Both the position numbers and the translations under genes were made by a program. Shown here piece after piece: positions 14,598-22,415 of a stretch of DNA of 32,005 nt (position 1 is its first letter; each line of letters starts with the position of its first letter). This DNA is from an uncultured Paracoccaceae bacterium. Its GTDB lineage: Bacteria > Pseudomonadota > Alphaproteobacteria > Rhodobacterales > Rhodobacteraceae. The DNA lies in the NCBI GenBank assembly GCA_947501025.1, contig CANMUM010000022.1, positions 1 through 32,005 of the forward strand, in the 5' to 3' direction. A model generated the notes under the pieces. That model was not told the DNA's origin and did not search any database. It saw only the letters and a program-made list of their open reading frames with translations.

Positions 14598-15677
14598 ATG
14601 ACTACTCGTGGCGATGTGTTGCGCTTAGCGCGGCAATTTAGGGGATTCACACAAAAACAAACTGCGGAAGGAATTGGAGTTCCTCAGGCAATTTATTCCC
14701 GAATGGAAAATGATCTTGCAGAAATTAATGTCGATGCAGTTAAGGCAGCATCAGCTTTTCTAGAAATGCCTGTGGAGTTTTTCAATCTCACTGATACGGT
14801 CTATGGCCCTCCTGTGAGTGTTCACGCAATGTTTCGTGGAAAGAAATCTGAAATTACCGCAAAAAATATCGACATGGTTACCGCTGAACTAAACATTAGG
14901 TTAATTGGGCTGTCGCGCTTTTTAGAGATTGTAGATATAAACCCAACGCTTCGTATACCTAAAATGGATGTGGAAGAATACGAAACCCCAGAAAAGGTCG
15001 CAGCGCTTCTTCGGGCACATTGGAAGATCGCAAGCGGGCCAGTCAAAAATTTGACCAGTATTTTAGAAACCGCAGGAATTATAGTCGCGTTTTCAGAATT
15101 CGGTGGGACAAGTATTAGCGGCGTAACATTTTCTGTTCAAGGAAGGCCTCCACTTATACTCCTAAACCACGCGCACCCGTCAGATAGGTTACGCTTTACT
15201 CTCGCGCATGAACTCGGTCACATCATTATGCACAGTTTTCCAACACCCGATATGGAAAATGAAGCTAATAAGTTCGCCTCTGCGTTCTTGTTGCCCCCGT
15301 CTGAGATGAAGGGCGTTTTTACAGGACGAAAAATTACGTTGCAACTTTTAGCCTCCCTTAAGAAAGAATGGAGGGTTTCAATCCAAAGTTTACTAGTTGC
15401 AGCAAATTCAGCAGGCTTTTTATCTAAGAGCCAATACAGATATTTGTGGCAGCAAATTAGCGCAAAAGGTTGGAGAACTCGCGAACCTGTCAGCTTAGAT
15501 TTCCCTGTAGAGCAACCAGTTGTGCTGCCTTCAATTTTTAAAGCCTACGAGCAACTTGGATTTAGTATAAATGAAATCAAGAAAATAACCCGCCTAAACC
15601 ATAAGGATTTTGAAAGACTTTATGGATTTTACAGCGAAAGAGATGTTACGAAGCCCACACTTAGAATGGTGAGATAA
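14598..15677 (+). CDS. XRE regulator fused to ImmA/IrrE metallopeptidase
   Basis: 359 residues. Residues 3-62 are an XRE helix-turn-helix (VLRLARQFRGFTQKQTAEGI, then RMENDLAEI). Residues 160-260 are a COG2856/ImmA peptidase with zinc motif HELGH (204-208) and a downstream acidic ligand in MENEANKFASAFLLP (about E222). A helical C-terminus follows. ImmA-type enzymes cleave repressors and induce mobile elements after DNA damage. Fused forms also serve as antitoxins or regulators beside a partner gene, here the one four bases upstream. Either reading is possible; the active-site residues are intact. Confidence 0.85.
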   Translation: MTTRGDVLRLARQFRGFTQKQTAEGIGVPQAIYSRMENDLAEINVDAVKAASAFLEMPVEFFNLTDTVYGPPVSVHAMFRGKKSEITAKNIDMVTAELNIRLIGLSRFLEIVDINPTLRIPKMDVEEYETPEKVAALLRAHWKIASGPVKNLTSILETAGIIVAFSEFGGTSISGVTFSVQGRPPLILLNHAHPSDRLRFTLAHELGHIIMHSFPTPDMENEANKFASAFLLPPSEMKGVFTGRKITLQLLASLKKEWRVSIQSLLVAANSAGFLSKSQYRYLWQQISAKGWRTREPVSLDFPVEQPVVLPSIFKAYEQLGFSINEIKKITRLNHKDFERLYGFYSERDVTKPTLRMVR

Positions 15678-15695
15678 TCCTTGGCGCTCCTAAAT

Positions 15696-16034
15696 TCACT
15701 GATTATGGCTTCTTTTATTCAAAATCTTCAAAGCTTTTTCATATCGCTTCAATAAGCTTGGTGTAGCACCGCCATTTCGAGACATATTGTTTTTGAGATC
15801 GGCAATTTTGACCGCCCTCGCCTTCTTATTCCCTGCGACCCTATAAATATATTCAAAGTAAACCTCATTCGGTCGGCGCGTAATTGCGTCTAATTAAGGC
15901 CAAAGCTGGCACAAAAATGGCGGAAGCCAACCATCCTCAACACCATCATGAAATAGACCAAGAACCGTGTAACCGCTTCCTTTAGACACAGCCAAAGCGT
16001 GAATAGCATCCTGATATGTCTTTCGCATTCCCAT
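15696..16034 (-). pseudogene. Broken HD-domain (RelA/SpoT-like) hydrolase gene
   Basis: The minus strand from an ATG at 16034 reads 47 codons, hits TAA at 15896-15894, then continues in the same frame to a stop at 15698. The halves join as one protein: LGLFHDGVEDGW carries the HD metal motif, and after the stop LDAITRRPNEVYFEYIYRV and KARAVKIADLKNNMSR match the small HD hydrolases related to SpoT (guanosine tetraphosphate or nucleotide hydrolysis). The first half also lacks the usual LH-P-region spacing. It is a decayed gene on the strand opposite the neighbouring operons, not seen by a normal gene caller. Confidence 0.65.
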
Positions 16035-16077
16035 ACCCTGATTCTAACATAGTACGATGAGGGCGTCAAAATATTAG

Positions 16078-16127
16078 TTGGTTTTATCCAATTTATTCTT
16101 GACAGTTGGATAAAACCAACCTACTAT
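16078..16127 (+). promoter_or_regulatory. Repressed early promoter with paired operators
   Basis: TTGACA (16099-16104), a 17-base spacer and TACTAT (16122-16127) form a strong promoter for the rightward operon. TTGGTTTTATCCAA (16078-16091) and its perfect reverse complement TTGGATAAAACCAA (16106-16119) flank and fill it, the second lying wholly inside the spacer. The half-sites match those beside the Cro promoter (10461-10495), so the phage repressor should silence this operon in the lysogen. Confidence 0.8.
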
Positions 16128-16207
16128 CATCCCATACCAAACGACAAGTTGTCATCTTGATTGAACCGATAGCAGCGTCTTTGGAAAAGCAAATGGGAGA
16201 ATTGATT

Positions 16208-16543
16208 ATGCACGTTGAAAATTACACAGAAGGTTCTGACATTTATGACCTCATTGAAATGGTCGCAGACGCTTATGACGAACTCTTCTTAGAAGATTAT
16301 GCACTCAACGCACCCCACGAGCAAAACATCTTTGAGGATTATCCACTTGATGAAATGCACATAATTGCCTGTAGCGAATTGGACAATGAGAAGTTCGTTG
16401 ATGGTCGTGATTGGCAAGATGAAATTATTCAAAAGCTAAACGCTATCCCTGCAAGCGTAATCGCAACGCAAAACCAACAAAAGAGGCCGCATAATGAGAT
16501 TACTTCGCTCACTCAACAAATACGGAAACGGCACAATCCGTGA
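16208..16543 (+). CDS. Very acidic early protein, first gene of the rightward operon
   Basis: 111 residues from the ATG at 16208 with GGGAG upstream; the frame stays open back to a TTG at 16106, but that lies in the operator. Residues 1-76 contain 22 Asp/Glu and only 3 Lys/Arg, ending in a basic tail (QQIRKRHN). I do not recognise a family. Such charge in the first early gene would suit a DNA-mimic or anti-restriction protein, but many unrelated proteins are acidic, so this is only a suggestion. It overlaps the next gene by 50 bases. Confidence 0.5.
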   Translation: MHVENYTEGSDIYDLIEMVADAYDELFLEDYALNAPHEQNIFEDYPLDEMHIIACSELDNEKFVDGRDWQDEIIQKLNAIPASVIATQNQQKRPHNEITSLTQQIRKRHNP

Positions 16544-16628
16544 ATGGATTGGCGACTTCATTGGTGGTCTATGCCTATTCGCTATCGGATATAGCCTGAT
16601 GATCTTATCGGTGCTTTTTGACACATAA
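16494..16628 (+). CDS. Small single-span membrane protein
   Basis: 44 residues from the ATG at 16494, preceded by AAGAGG. A basic N-terminus (MRLLRSLNKYGNG) is followed by one hydrophobic helix (about residues 19-41: IGDFIGGLCLFAIGYSLMIL). It sits inside the early operon, overlapping the upstream gene by 50 bases. No family is recognised; it is a typical small phage membrane peptide. Confidence 0.5.
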   Translation: MRLLRSLNKYGNGTIREWIGDFIGGLCLFAIGYSLMILSVLFDT

Positions 16629-16663
16629 CAAAACGTGGGTAATAGCCCAAGAGGAGAATAAAT

Positions 16664-17365
16664 ATGGATGAGATTATATACCACAACGAATTTCAGCAGA
16701 ACTCAGGTGCATGGCTTAAAGCCCGCCTTGGCATTGTAACTGCAAGCGAAGTTAAAAACATTCTAACGCCAACGCTCAAGCTTGCGTCAAATGACAAAGC
16801 GCGAGTGTATCTTTACAAAAAGGCGGCAGAAAGAATTACTGGGCGGATTGAAGAAGATGGCTACCAAAGTCCAAAAATGGAACGTGGACATATTGAGGAG
16901 GAGCAAGCCTTTGAATTGTATTCGGAGAGATATGAGAAGGCTAAGAAATGTGCGTTCATCACCCGAACAACCTCAGATTTTACAATAGGGTATTCACCAG
17001 ATTGGCTAGTTGGCGATGATGGTCTTGGCGAGTGCAAATCGCGTGACGCGCATCACCAAATTAAAACTATGGTTCTGAATGTCCGCCCTGAGAACAATCG
17101 GTGCGTTCCTGATGATTATGTAATTCAATGCCAAACTGGATTATTTGTCACACAACGCAATTGGATTGATTTTGTGAGCTACAGCAACGGCTTGCCTATG
17201 GCAGTAATTCGCACAACCCCGATCCCAGAATATCAGGAGGCTATAAAAGAGGCTGTAACTGAATTTGAGATTCTCATTCAGCGAACCGTTGCTGAATATG
17301 ATGAGGTAGCAGCAATGACAGAATTCTGCACACCAACCGAATACATAGAAACAGTGGAGGTTTAA
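16664..17365 (+). CDS. YqaJ-family phage exonuclease
   Basis: 233 residues. It is a lambda-exo-like alkaline exonuclease that degrades one strand of double-stranded DNA ends for recombination. The YqaJ core is clear: WLKARLGIVTASEV near the start, the ERGHIEEEQAFELY helix with the first acidic ligand, YSPDWLVGDDG with the aspartate, and the GECKS strand giving the E-x-K pair, then a helical end. A good AGAGGAG ribosome site precedes the ATG. The next gene, three bases away, is probably its recombination partner. Confidence 0.9.
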   Translation: MDEIIYHNEFQQNSGAWLKARLGIVTASEVKNILTPTLKLASNDKARVYLYKKAAERITGRIEEDGYQSPKMERGHIEEEQAFELYSERYEKAKKCAFITRTTSDFTIGYSPDWLVGDDGLGECKSRDAHHQIKTMVLNVRPENNRCVPDDYVIQCQTGLFVTQRNWIDFVSYSNGLPMAVIRTTPIPEYQEAIKEAVTEFEILIQRTVAEYDEVAAMTEFCTPTEYIETVEV

Positions 17366-17368
17366 GTC

Positions 17369-18031
17369 ATGACCATTATCCCAAAAGAATTTGACATCAC
17401 CCGAACCACAGCATCAAAAAGTGACCAATTAAACGCTGAGGATTTAATAGGAGCAGCGCGGACTATCACCTTATCTGCTGTCCGCATCATTGAAAGCCCA
17501 GACCAACCAGTCATATTGAATTTTGAGGGCGACAGCGGCAAGCCATATAAGCCTTGTAAATCTATGCGCCGCTTGCTTGCCTATTTTTGGGGTGAAGATG
17601 TCCGCGCCTATGTGGGGCGTCAATTAACCGTCTACAACAAGCCTGATGTAAAGTGGGCAGGCAAGGAAGTTGGTGGCATCCGTGTAAATGCACTTAGCCA
17701 TATTGAGGCCAAGAAAACAATTAATCTTGCAGTAAGCCGCGGCATTAAGGAAGGCGTGACAGTATCACCAATTGCTATTGGGGCAACTCAAGAGCCAACA
17801 TGGACACAGCAACAAATTGATGAAATTCACGCCGAAGCCAAAGCAGAAGCGAATGGAGGTACTGAAAAGTTTACTAAGTGGTGGAGTTCAGAGCATGGCA
17901 AAAAAGTTCGAGGCGCAATATCAAAAAACAAAGAAATAATGGCGGAGATCAAATCCGCCTGTGAGGCAGCTGATACGCCACCTCAAGTTTCAAATGAAGA
18001 TAACCCCTTTGGAGATCAGGCCGCACAATGA
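17369..18031 (+). CDS. Probable recombination partner with SSB-like acidic tip
   Basis: 220 residues, directly downstream of the exonuclease. The N-terminal part (DLIGAARTITLSAVRI, LNFEGDSGKPYKPCKSMRRLLAYFWGED and GRQLTVYNKPDVKWAGKEVGGIRVNALS) looks like an OB-like beta barrel. A charged helical linker follows, and the C-terminus is acidic and ends with EDNPFGD close to the stop. That tip resembles the SSB C-terminal motif (DDDIPF) that recruits repair enzymes. It could be a single-strand-binding or annealing partner of the exonuclease; the family is not recognised for certain. It overlaps ninB by four bases. Confidence 0.6.
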   Translation: MTIIPKEFDITRTTASKSDQLNAEDLIGAARTITLSAVRIIESPDQPVILNFEGDSGKPYKPCKSMRRLLAYFWGEDVRAYVGRQLTVYNKPDVKWAGKEVGGIRVNALSHIEAKKTINLAVSRGIKEGVTVSPIAIGATQEPTWTQQQIDEIHAEAKAEANGGTEKFTKWWSSEHGKKVRGAISKNKEIMAEIKSACEAADTPPQVSNEDNPFGDQAAQ

Positions 18032-18423
18032 CCCAGCGCATTATTCTTGCAGGTGATACCCAACGCAGCCATGCGATCAACCAAATCAATGAGGCTGATC
18101 AATGGAGTGTTGTTACAATAGCACCAAAAACACGCACCAATGAGCAGAATGCAAAGATGTGGGCAATGCTTGCCGATATATCGCGAGAATGCCTTATCAA
18201 TGGCCAAAAGAAAAAAGCCGATATCTGGAAGCTCGTTTTCATGAAATCGCTTGATTATGAAATTTCATTTGAGTTTGATCTGCAAGGTAATCCCTTTCCA
18301 ATTGGGTTTAGATCAAGCCAGTTAACAGTCAAACAGATGGCTGACTTAATCACTTTCATCCAAGCATATGGCGATGAGCAAGGCGTTGAATGGCGTGAGA
18401 AAAAGAAGCGAGGCACGTCATGA
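18028..18423 (+). CDS. ninB: NinB-like recombination protein
   Basis: 131 residues matching NinB/Orf: TKEN-like motif TRTNEQNAKMWAMLADI near residue 32, ADIWKLVFMKSL around 65, and the basic FRSSQLTVKQMADLITFIQAYG near 95. NinB proteins bind single-stranded DNA and stimulate phage recombination by replacing RecFOR. It starts with ATGA overlapping the previous stop and ends with another ATGA overlap. Confidence 0.85.
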   Translation: MTQRIILAGDTQRSHAINQINEADQWSVVTIAPKTRTNEQNAKMWAMLADISRECLINGQKKKADIWKLVFMKSLDYEISFEFDLQGNPFPIGFRSSQLTVKQMADLITFIQAYGDEQGVEWREKKKRGTS

Positions 18424-18770
18424 ATGAACTTAGACCAGTTCCAAAGCCAAAGAAAAGCGATCGCATAAAAGCGAGGCACGAACGTAAGGCAAGCGACCCT
18501 AACCGATCAAGCGCTATCACTGAGAGTGCGAAAGGCGAGACATGCACAATATGCGGAATATGTGATGAGACAATCGTCTGGTGCCATTTACCACTACGAT
18601 GTGCAGGATTTGGAGGAATTGGCTTAAAGGTGCCAGATATTCTTGGATATTACGGATGTTTTAAATGCCACACAAATGAACCAAACACGGGATGGATGGA
18701 ACTTCTCATCGGTTTCGCACGCTCTGTCATCAAATTAGTTGAAGAGGGAATCATAGAGGTGAAAAAATGA
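18420..18770 (+). CDS. DUF1364-like (HNH-type) phage protein
   Basis: 116 residues. A basic N-terminus (RPVPKPKKSDRIKARHERK) precedes a metal-binding region with CTICGIC, WCHLPLRC, FGGIGLKVPDILGYYGC and FKCH. The G-x-GLK-x-PD motif before the final cysteine and histidine pair is the DUF1364 signature of phage recombination modules, likely related to HNH/NinG nucleases. It lies next to ninB, as expected. ATGA overlaps join it to both neighbours. Confidence 0.7.
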   Translation: MNELRPVPKPKKSDRIKARHERKASDPNRSSAITESAKGETCTICGICDETIVWCHLPLRCAGFGGIGLKVPDILGYYGCFKCHTNEPNTGWMELLIGFARSVIKLVEEGIIEVKK

Positions 18771-18964
18771 CAGCTAGATACAAAGTAACCGATGAGATGG
18801 TCGAGGTGGCGCTAAAAACATTTGTTTTGAATATGTACGATATTAATGAAGAAACTCCTGAATGGAATGAGATTACAATTGGAGAGAAAGAAGATCTGAT
18901 GAAGGCTATGCGCTCAGCCCTCGAAGCATTAGCAAAACACATACAGGAGGCCACCAATGGATAA
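18767..18964 (+). CDS. Small phage protein, unknown
   Basis: 65 residues, acidic and helical (TDEMVEVALKTFVLNMYD; LMKAMRSALEALAKHIQEA). It overlaps both neighbours by four to eight bases, so translation is coupled. No family is recognised. Confidence 0.5.
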   Translation: MTARYKVTDEMVEVALKTFVLNMYDINEETPEWNEITIGEKEDLMKAMRSALEALAKHIQEATNG

Positions 18965-19313
18965 GCTAAAGCCATGCCCAACTCCACAAGAATTAGCAAC
19001 AGCTAAGGAAAATCTGTTAGCAGCTGTAGCTTCTACACAAAATTACCCCTTAGCTATGCAGCTTGAGGAATATTTAAGCATTCTTGATCGTGTCAACGAG
19101 AGCGCGCTTCGCCCTTCCCCTTGGCGCACAGATATGGAGAACGCGAAAAAACACAATGGGAGTATAATTGTAGCCATCATTGATGAGGATGGAAATTTGA
19201 TAGAAGAAAAGCTTCTTTCAGCCATTCACCACGCGCCACAAAACGGCTGGGGTAGGCTTGATGCATATACCCACTGGCAACCCATAACACCACCAGAGGG
19301 AGAGATGGTATGA
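18957..19313 (+). CDS. Phage protein, unknown (DUF551-like ending)
   Basis: 118 residues. The first half is helical (ATAKENLLAAVASTQNYPLAMQLEEYLSILD). The second half ends in HWQPITPPEGE after WGRLDAYTHW, which resembles the closing motif of DUF551-type phage proteins (VTHWQPLPEPP). The function is unknown. GGAGG precedes the start and the end is coupled to the next gene by ATGA. Confidence 0.55.
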   Translation: MDKLKPCPTPQELATAKENLLAAVASTQNYPLAMQLEEYLSILDRVNESALRPSPWRTDMENAKKHNGSIIVAIIDEDGNLIEEKLLSAIHHAPQNGWGRLDAYTHWQPITPPEGEMV

Positions 19314-19543
19314 GCAAAGATGTGATGCAAGCTTTAGCCAAAGCGACTGATAAAACTTTAAATCAAGGGCGAAAGACGCCGAAATATGGATTCGTCATTC
19401 TGGTGTCTGAATTCAGGGATTATGATGGAGGTCGTGTAAACTACGTTTCAAATGGCAACAAATCCGACATGCTGGCTATGATGAAGGAATACATAGCTAG
19501 GTGTGAGGGACGATATGTAGAGGCAAGCGAGGATATTCAATGA
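19310..19543 (+). CDS. Small phage protein, unknown
   Basis: 77 residues with a predicted alpha/beta pattern (GFVILVSEFRDYDGGRVNYVSN, then MLAMMKEYIARCEGRYVEA). ATGA overlaps at both ends confirm its place in the operon. No family is recognised. Confidence 0.5.
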   Translation: MSKDVMQALAKATDKTLNQGRKTPKYGFVILVSEFRDYDGGRVNYVSNGNKSDMLAMMKEYIARCEGRYVEASEDIQ

Positions 19544-19776
19544 GAGCGATTAGAGCGTTAAATGCGACAAGGGTTTTAGCCCAGAGTCAAGATGAATATT
19601 ACACATTAGCTATTCGCGATGAGACCGTTGACGGCAGAAACCATATGGTTAGTGCATGGGAGCCAACTCCACAAGATATTGAAAACATAAAAAACGGAGG
19701 AACGGTATATCTTGCAATTCTAGGTACAGTTCACCCCCCTGTAGTTGTGAGTACCACACCACCAGAGGAGGTATAG
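19540..19776 (+). CDS. Small phage protein, unknown
   Basis: 78 residues, coupled upstream by ATGA and followed directly by the next start (TAGATG). The segment SAWEPTPQDIENIKNGGTVYLAILG resembles a common phage protein pattern, in which WEPTPEEL-ALLNAG precedes a strand, but I cannot name the family. The ending HPPVVVST is beta-like. Confidence 0.5.
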   Translation: MRAIRALNATRVLAQSQDEYYTLAIRDETVDGRNHMVSAWEPTPQDIENIKNGGTVYLAILGTVHPPVVVSTTPPEEV

Positions 19777-19905
19777 ATGATTAAAATATTTCAATTTATC
19801 CTCACAGGATGCTGGCATAACATTAAATGGGAAAAGCCATCTACTCTTACACAAGACGGTCATTGCATAAAATGCGAAAGATCGTGGTATCGGTTCAGGA
19901 GTTAA
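19777..19905 (+). CDS. Very small protein with a zinc-knuckle pair
   Basis: 42 residues from an ATG adjoining the previous stop, with GAGGAGG upstream. A single CIKC pair (residues about 31-34) sits after CWHN, giving C, H and two C that may bind zinc. Many phages carry such a short gene near integrase. No function is known. Confidence 0.45.
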   Translation: MIKIFQFILTGCWHNIKWEKPSTLTQDGHCIKCERSWYRFRS

Positions 19906-19909
19906 GCAA

Positions 19910-20104
19910 ATGAATAAGCCACTAGCAACAAATGAACGGAACGCTGCGAAGATGCTTGATCTCAAGACTTTTCAATTCCGTGATCTTGTTGAAAAGGGGC
20001 ATTTGCCGCCACCAAAGAAGATTGGACCCCATGAGAGATGGCTTGTTGCAGATATTGAGGCCGTGTTGACTGGCGCAGTATTAGATGATGAGGTCGTTTT
20101 ATGA
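19910..20104 (+). CDS. AlpA-like DNA-binding protein (excisionase-like)
   Basis: 64 residues: NERNAAKMLDLKTFQFRDLVEKGHLPPPKKIG and ERWLVADIEAVL form the winged-helix MerR-like fold of AlpA and small excisionases. It directly precedes the integrase gene with a four-base overlap, so it probably steers excision. The IME has a related gene (22409-22612) beside its broken integrase; both share the LDL-LPxP-RW pattern. Confidence 0.7.
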   Translation: MNKPLATNERNAAKMLDLKTFQFRDLVEKGHLPPPKKIGPHERWLVADIEAVLTGAVLDDEVVL

Positions 20105-21102
20105 AACAAGTCAATCTGCCATATGTTCAAGCTAAAAAGGTTAAAGGGCGAACCTATTACTATTTTAGGAAGCGCTCTGGTGATGGTGAGATCCGTATAA
20201 AGCTCCCAAACAATCCAGATTCTAAAGAATTTAGCGATGAATATTGGAAAATCCGCGGCGGTCGCTCGAAGGTTGTAAAAACAAACTTCAAAGCACTTAT
20301 AGCACATTACCGAGCAAGCCCAAAATTCAAACGCCTAAAAGCAAGTACCAAGACAAACTATAGTAGACATCTGGATTCATTAATCGAAACAAGTGCTGCC
20401 GTTGATGTGTGTAAAGTTAAACGTTCTCATGTGATTTCATCGCGCGACAAACGCTCGGAAACATCATACTCGCAAGCCAATGAGCGTGTGGCTGTCATAT
20501 CTAACCTTATGGAGCAAGCGATTGATCTGGATTGGATAAAGCACAATCCCGCCAAAGGTATTGAGAAGCTTAAAGGTGGAGAATATGAACCATGGCCAAA
20601 AGACAAGCTTGAGGCCTTTGAGCGGTACTGTGAACGCAATGATCTAAATATTGAGCGGATATTGTATGAATTAGCCGTTGGTACCGGCCAGCGCCTTAAT
20701 GATTGCCTTGCAATGAAATGGGAGCATTTCAATGGCGGCTACATGAGCGTTGTTCAAGAAAAGACAGAAACGCGCCTAGATGTTTATTGCCCTGCCCGAT
20801 TGCAGCGATTTTTACAAAAAACAACAAAGCAAGGCGAATTTATCCTATCAAAGAACTTGCGCCAGGGGTTTAAAAAGCGAACTGTTCAACAGCGCATTCA
20901 AGGCATCAGAGAAGAAATTGGAGCTAAGGCATATGTAATTCACGGCTGGAGATATAATGCGGCTATGGAGCTTGCAGAAGCCAATTGCACAGATGCACAG
21001 ATCCAAGCCGTAACAGGCCACAAATCGCTTGAGATGGTTATCAAATACCGCAACCAAGCAAGCCAAAGAAAACTATCAAAACAAGCGCAGGAGAAGAGAT
21101 AA
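20101..21102 (+). CDS. int: Tyrosine integrase of the prophage
   Basis: 333 residues, complete. The N-terminus is an arm-binding region (KGRTYYYFRKRSGDGEIRIKLP), then a core-binding SAM-like domain (LKASTKTNYSRHLD). The catalytic set is present: R198 in GTGQRLND, K221, HGWR (H281, R284), H307 in TGHKS and the nucleophile Y316 in KYRNQ. It faces the tRNA-Leu 3'-end copy 265 bases downstream, as expected of a tRNA-targeting integrase. Its nearest visible relative is the broken integrase on the other side of that att site. Confidence 0.95.
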   Translation: MKQVNLPYVQAKKVKGRTYYYFRKRSGDGEIRIKLPNNPDSKEFSDEYWKIRGGRSKVVKTNFKALIAHYRASPKFKRLKASTKTNYSRHLDSLIETSAAVDVCKVKRSHVISSRDKRSETSYSQANERVAVISNLMEQAIDLDWIKHNPAKGIEKLKGGEYEPWPKDKLEAFERYCERNDLNIERILYELAVGTGQRLNDCLAMKWEHFNGGYMSVVQEKTETRLDVYCPARLQRFLQKTTKQGEFILSKNLRQGFKKRTVQQRIQGIREEIGAKAYVIHGWRYNAAMELAEANCTDAQIQAVTGHKSLEMVIKYRNQASQRKLSKQAQEKR

Positions 21103-21275
21103 TGAAAATATTAGACGCAGTTAAAGAACTCGACGGCATCGAGATGAGAGACCTTAATGAAAAAACAGAGCTATTTCAGGCGATGTCAGAAAGCGGCCTT
21201 GTCGTGGCATTTGGTCAGAGCACTGTCAGGGTATTGTGTTCTCAATTGACAGCCTTAAATCAGCAAGCCTTTTAA
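21102..21275 (+). CDS. Small protein after integrase, unknown
   Basis: 57 residues from an ATG forming a TAATG overlap with the integrase stop. It is acidic and mixed (ILDAVKELDGIEMRDLNEKTELFQ, then GLVVAFGQSTVRVLCSQLTAL). The GAGAAGAG just upstream can serve as ribosome site. It is the last gene of the operon, ahead of the terminator at 21286. Confidence 0.5.
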   Translation: MKILDAVKELDGIEMRDLNEKTELFQAMSESGLVVAFGQSTVRVLCSQLTALNQQAF

Positions 21276-21285
21276 ATAAATTAGT

Positions 21286-21333
21286 TTCCCACATTCTCCC
21301 TTTGTTCACGGTGTTTTTGTGGGAATTTTTTTA
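21286..21333 (+). terminator. Rho-independent terminator of the recombination-integrase operon
   Basis: TTCCCAC (21286-21292) pairs with GTGGGAA (21319-21325) across a long loop, followed by seven T. It lies 11 bases after the last gene and before the att site. Confidence 0.7.
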
Positions 21334-21366
21334 TCTAAGTTATTGATTTAAATAAATATGCGTAAG

Positions 21367-21420
21367 ATTTAGGTTCTAGCGCCGCGAGGCGTGGGGGTTC
21401 AAGTCCCTCCACCCGCACCA
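21367..21420 (+). other. Attachment site copy 1: tRNA-Leu 3' end
   Basis: Bases 21374-21420 (47 bp) are identical to 31325-31371. They read as the end of a tRNA-Leu: long variable arm GCGCCGCGAGGCG, T-arm loop TTCAAGT, acceptor CACCCGC and encoded ACCA. Similarity reaches into the anticodon arm (loop TTTAGGT, read as anticodon UAG). The 5' half of a tRNA is missing, so this is a duplicated 3' end at the junction of prophage and IME, not a functional gene. A complete tRNA-Leu is expected left of the window. Confidence 0.85.
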
Positions 21421-21445
21421 TTCTGAAAACATTACGTTTTTTCAT

Positions 21446-22415
21446 TTACTTCTCCTCATCATTATTTTGATTTTCTTGCGGTTTCGCAATTTGTTTCGCA
21501 GTTTCGCGTTCTGTTCGTGATTTGTGCCCAGTCACTGCTTGAATTTCACTATCGGTGCACCCTGCCTCAGCCAGCTCGATAGCTACTGTGTACCTCCATC
21601 CATGTGGGACATATTTTTCAGCCCCAATCTCTTTGCGAATATCTTCGATCCTCCTTTGTATAGTACGCTTTTTGTAACCTTTATGGAGGGTTTGACTAAT
21701 TATATAAGTCCCTTCTTCTGGAATAGAATCCAAATATTCAATTAAAAAATCTGGACAAGCTACCCAGAGTTTTGCTTTGGTTTTCTCCTGAACAACATGA
21801 ATAAATTCTCCATCATAATCTTTCCAAGTCATTTCTAATAGATCGCCAAGTCTTTGCCCAGATCCAACCGCTAACTCAAATAGCAATCGTTCAAGACGTA
21901 GAGCGTGCTCTTCGCAATATTCTATAAATAAGAGCTGCAATTCTACTGGCCATGGCTCATAATCTCCGCCTGTCAGCTTTTTAATACCAATAGTTGGATT
22001 GCTCTCTCGCCATTCCTCGTCAATAGCAGCCTTACATAACATTGATAGTACTGGACGCGTTCATTCGCTTGAGACCACGTCTCTTGAAGTGCGTTTCTTG
22101 CGTTCAGAATATCCTTTCGCTTTAGCGAACGAATATCTTTGTCACCATTTTTTTGATTATATCCTTAAAATGCCGTTCATAGTTTGTCTTTGTACTTTTT
22201 TTGAGTTTTTTATATAACTCAATGGTTTTAGCTACGGTAGTTTTTACAATAGCCTTCGACTTGCCAGTTCTGGCTTCCCAATACTTATCATTGAACTCAC
22301 GGCTATTTTTATTTCTTGGGAGCGGTATACGCACCAACCCCTTCCTGAAATAATTGTATACCCTACCCTTAACAACTTTGGTTTCTAAATATGGTAGATC
22401 AATATCTTTCACCAT
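21446..22415 (-). pseudogene. Broken tyrosine integrase of the IME
   Basis: A relative of the prophage integrase in three pieces. The N-terminal 96 residues (22415-22122) match, then a frame change near 22120-22145 is needed to read DIRSLKRKDILNARNALQETWSQANERV, and a one-base deletion near 22055 returns to the frame of the C-terminal part (from 22042: LCKAAIDEEW). R and HGWR are kept, but after TGHKS the sequence jumps to RTERETAKQ, so the segment with the catalytic tyrosine is missing. The enzyme must be inactive; movement would need an integrase in trans. Confidence 0.85.
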
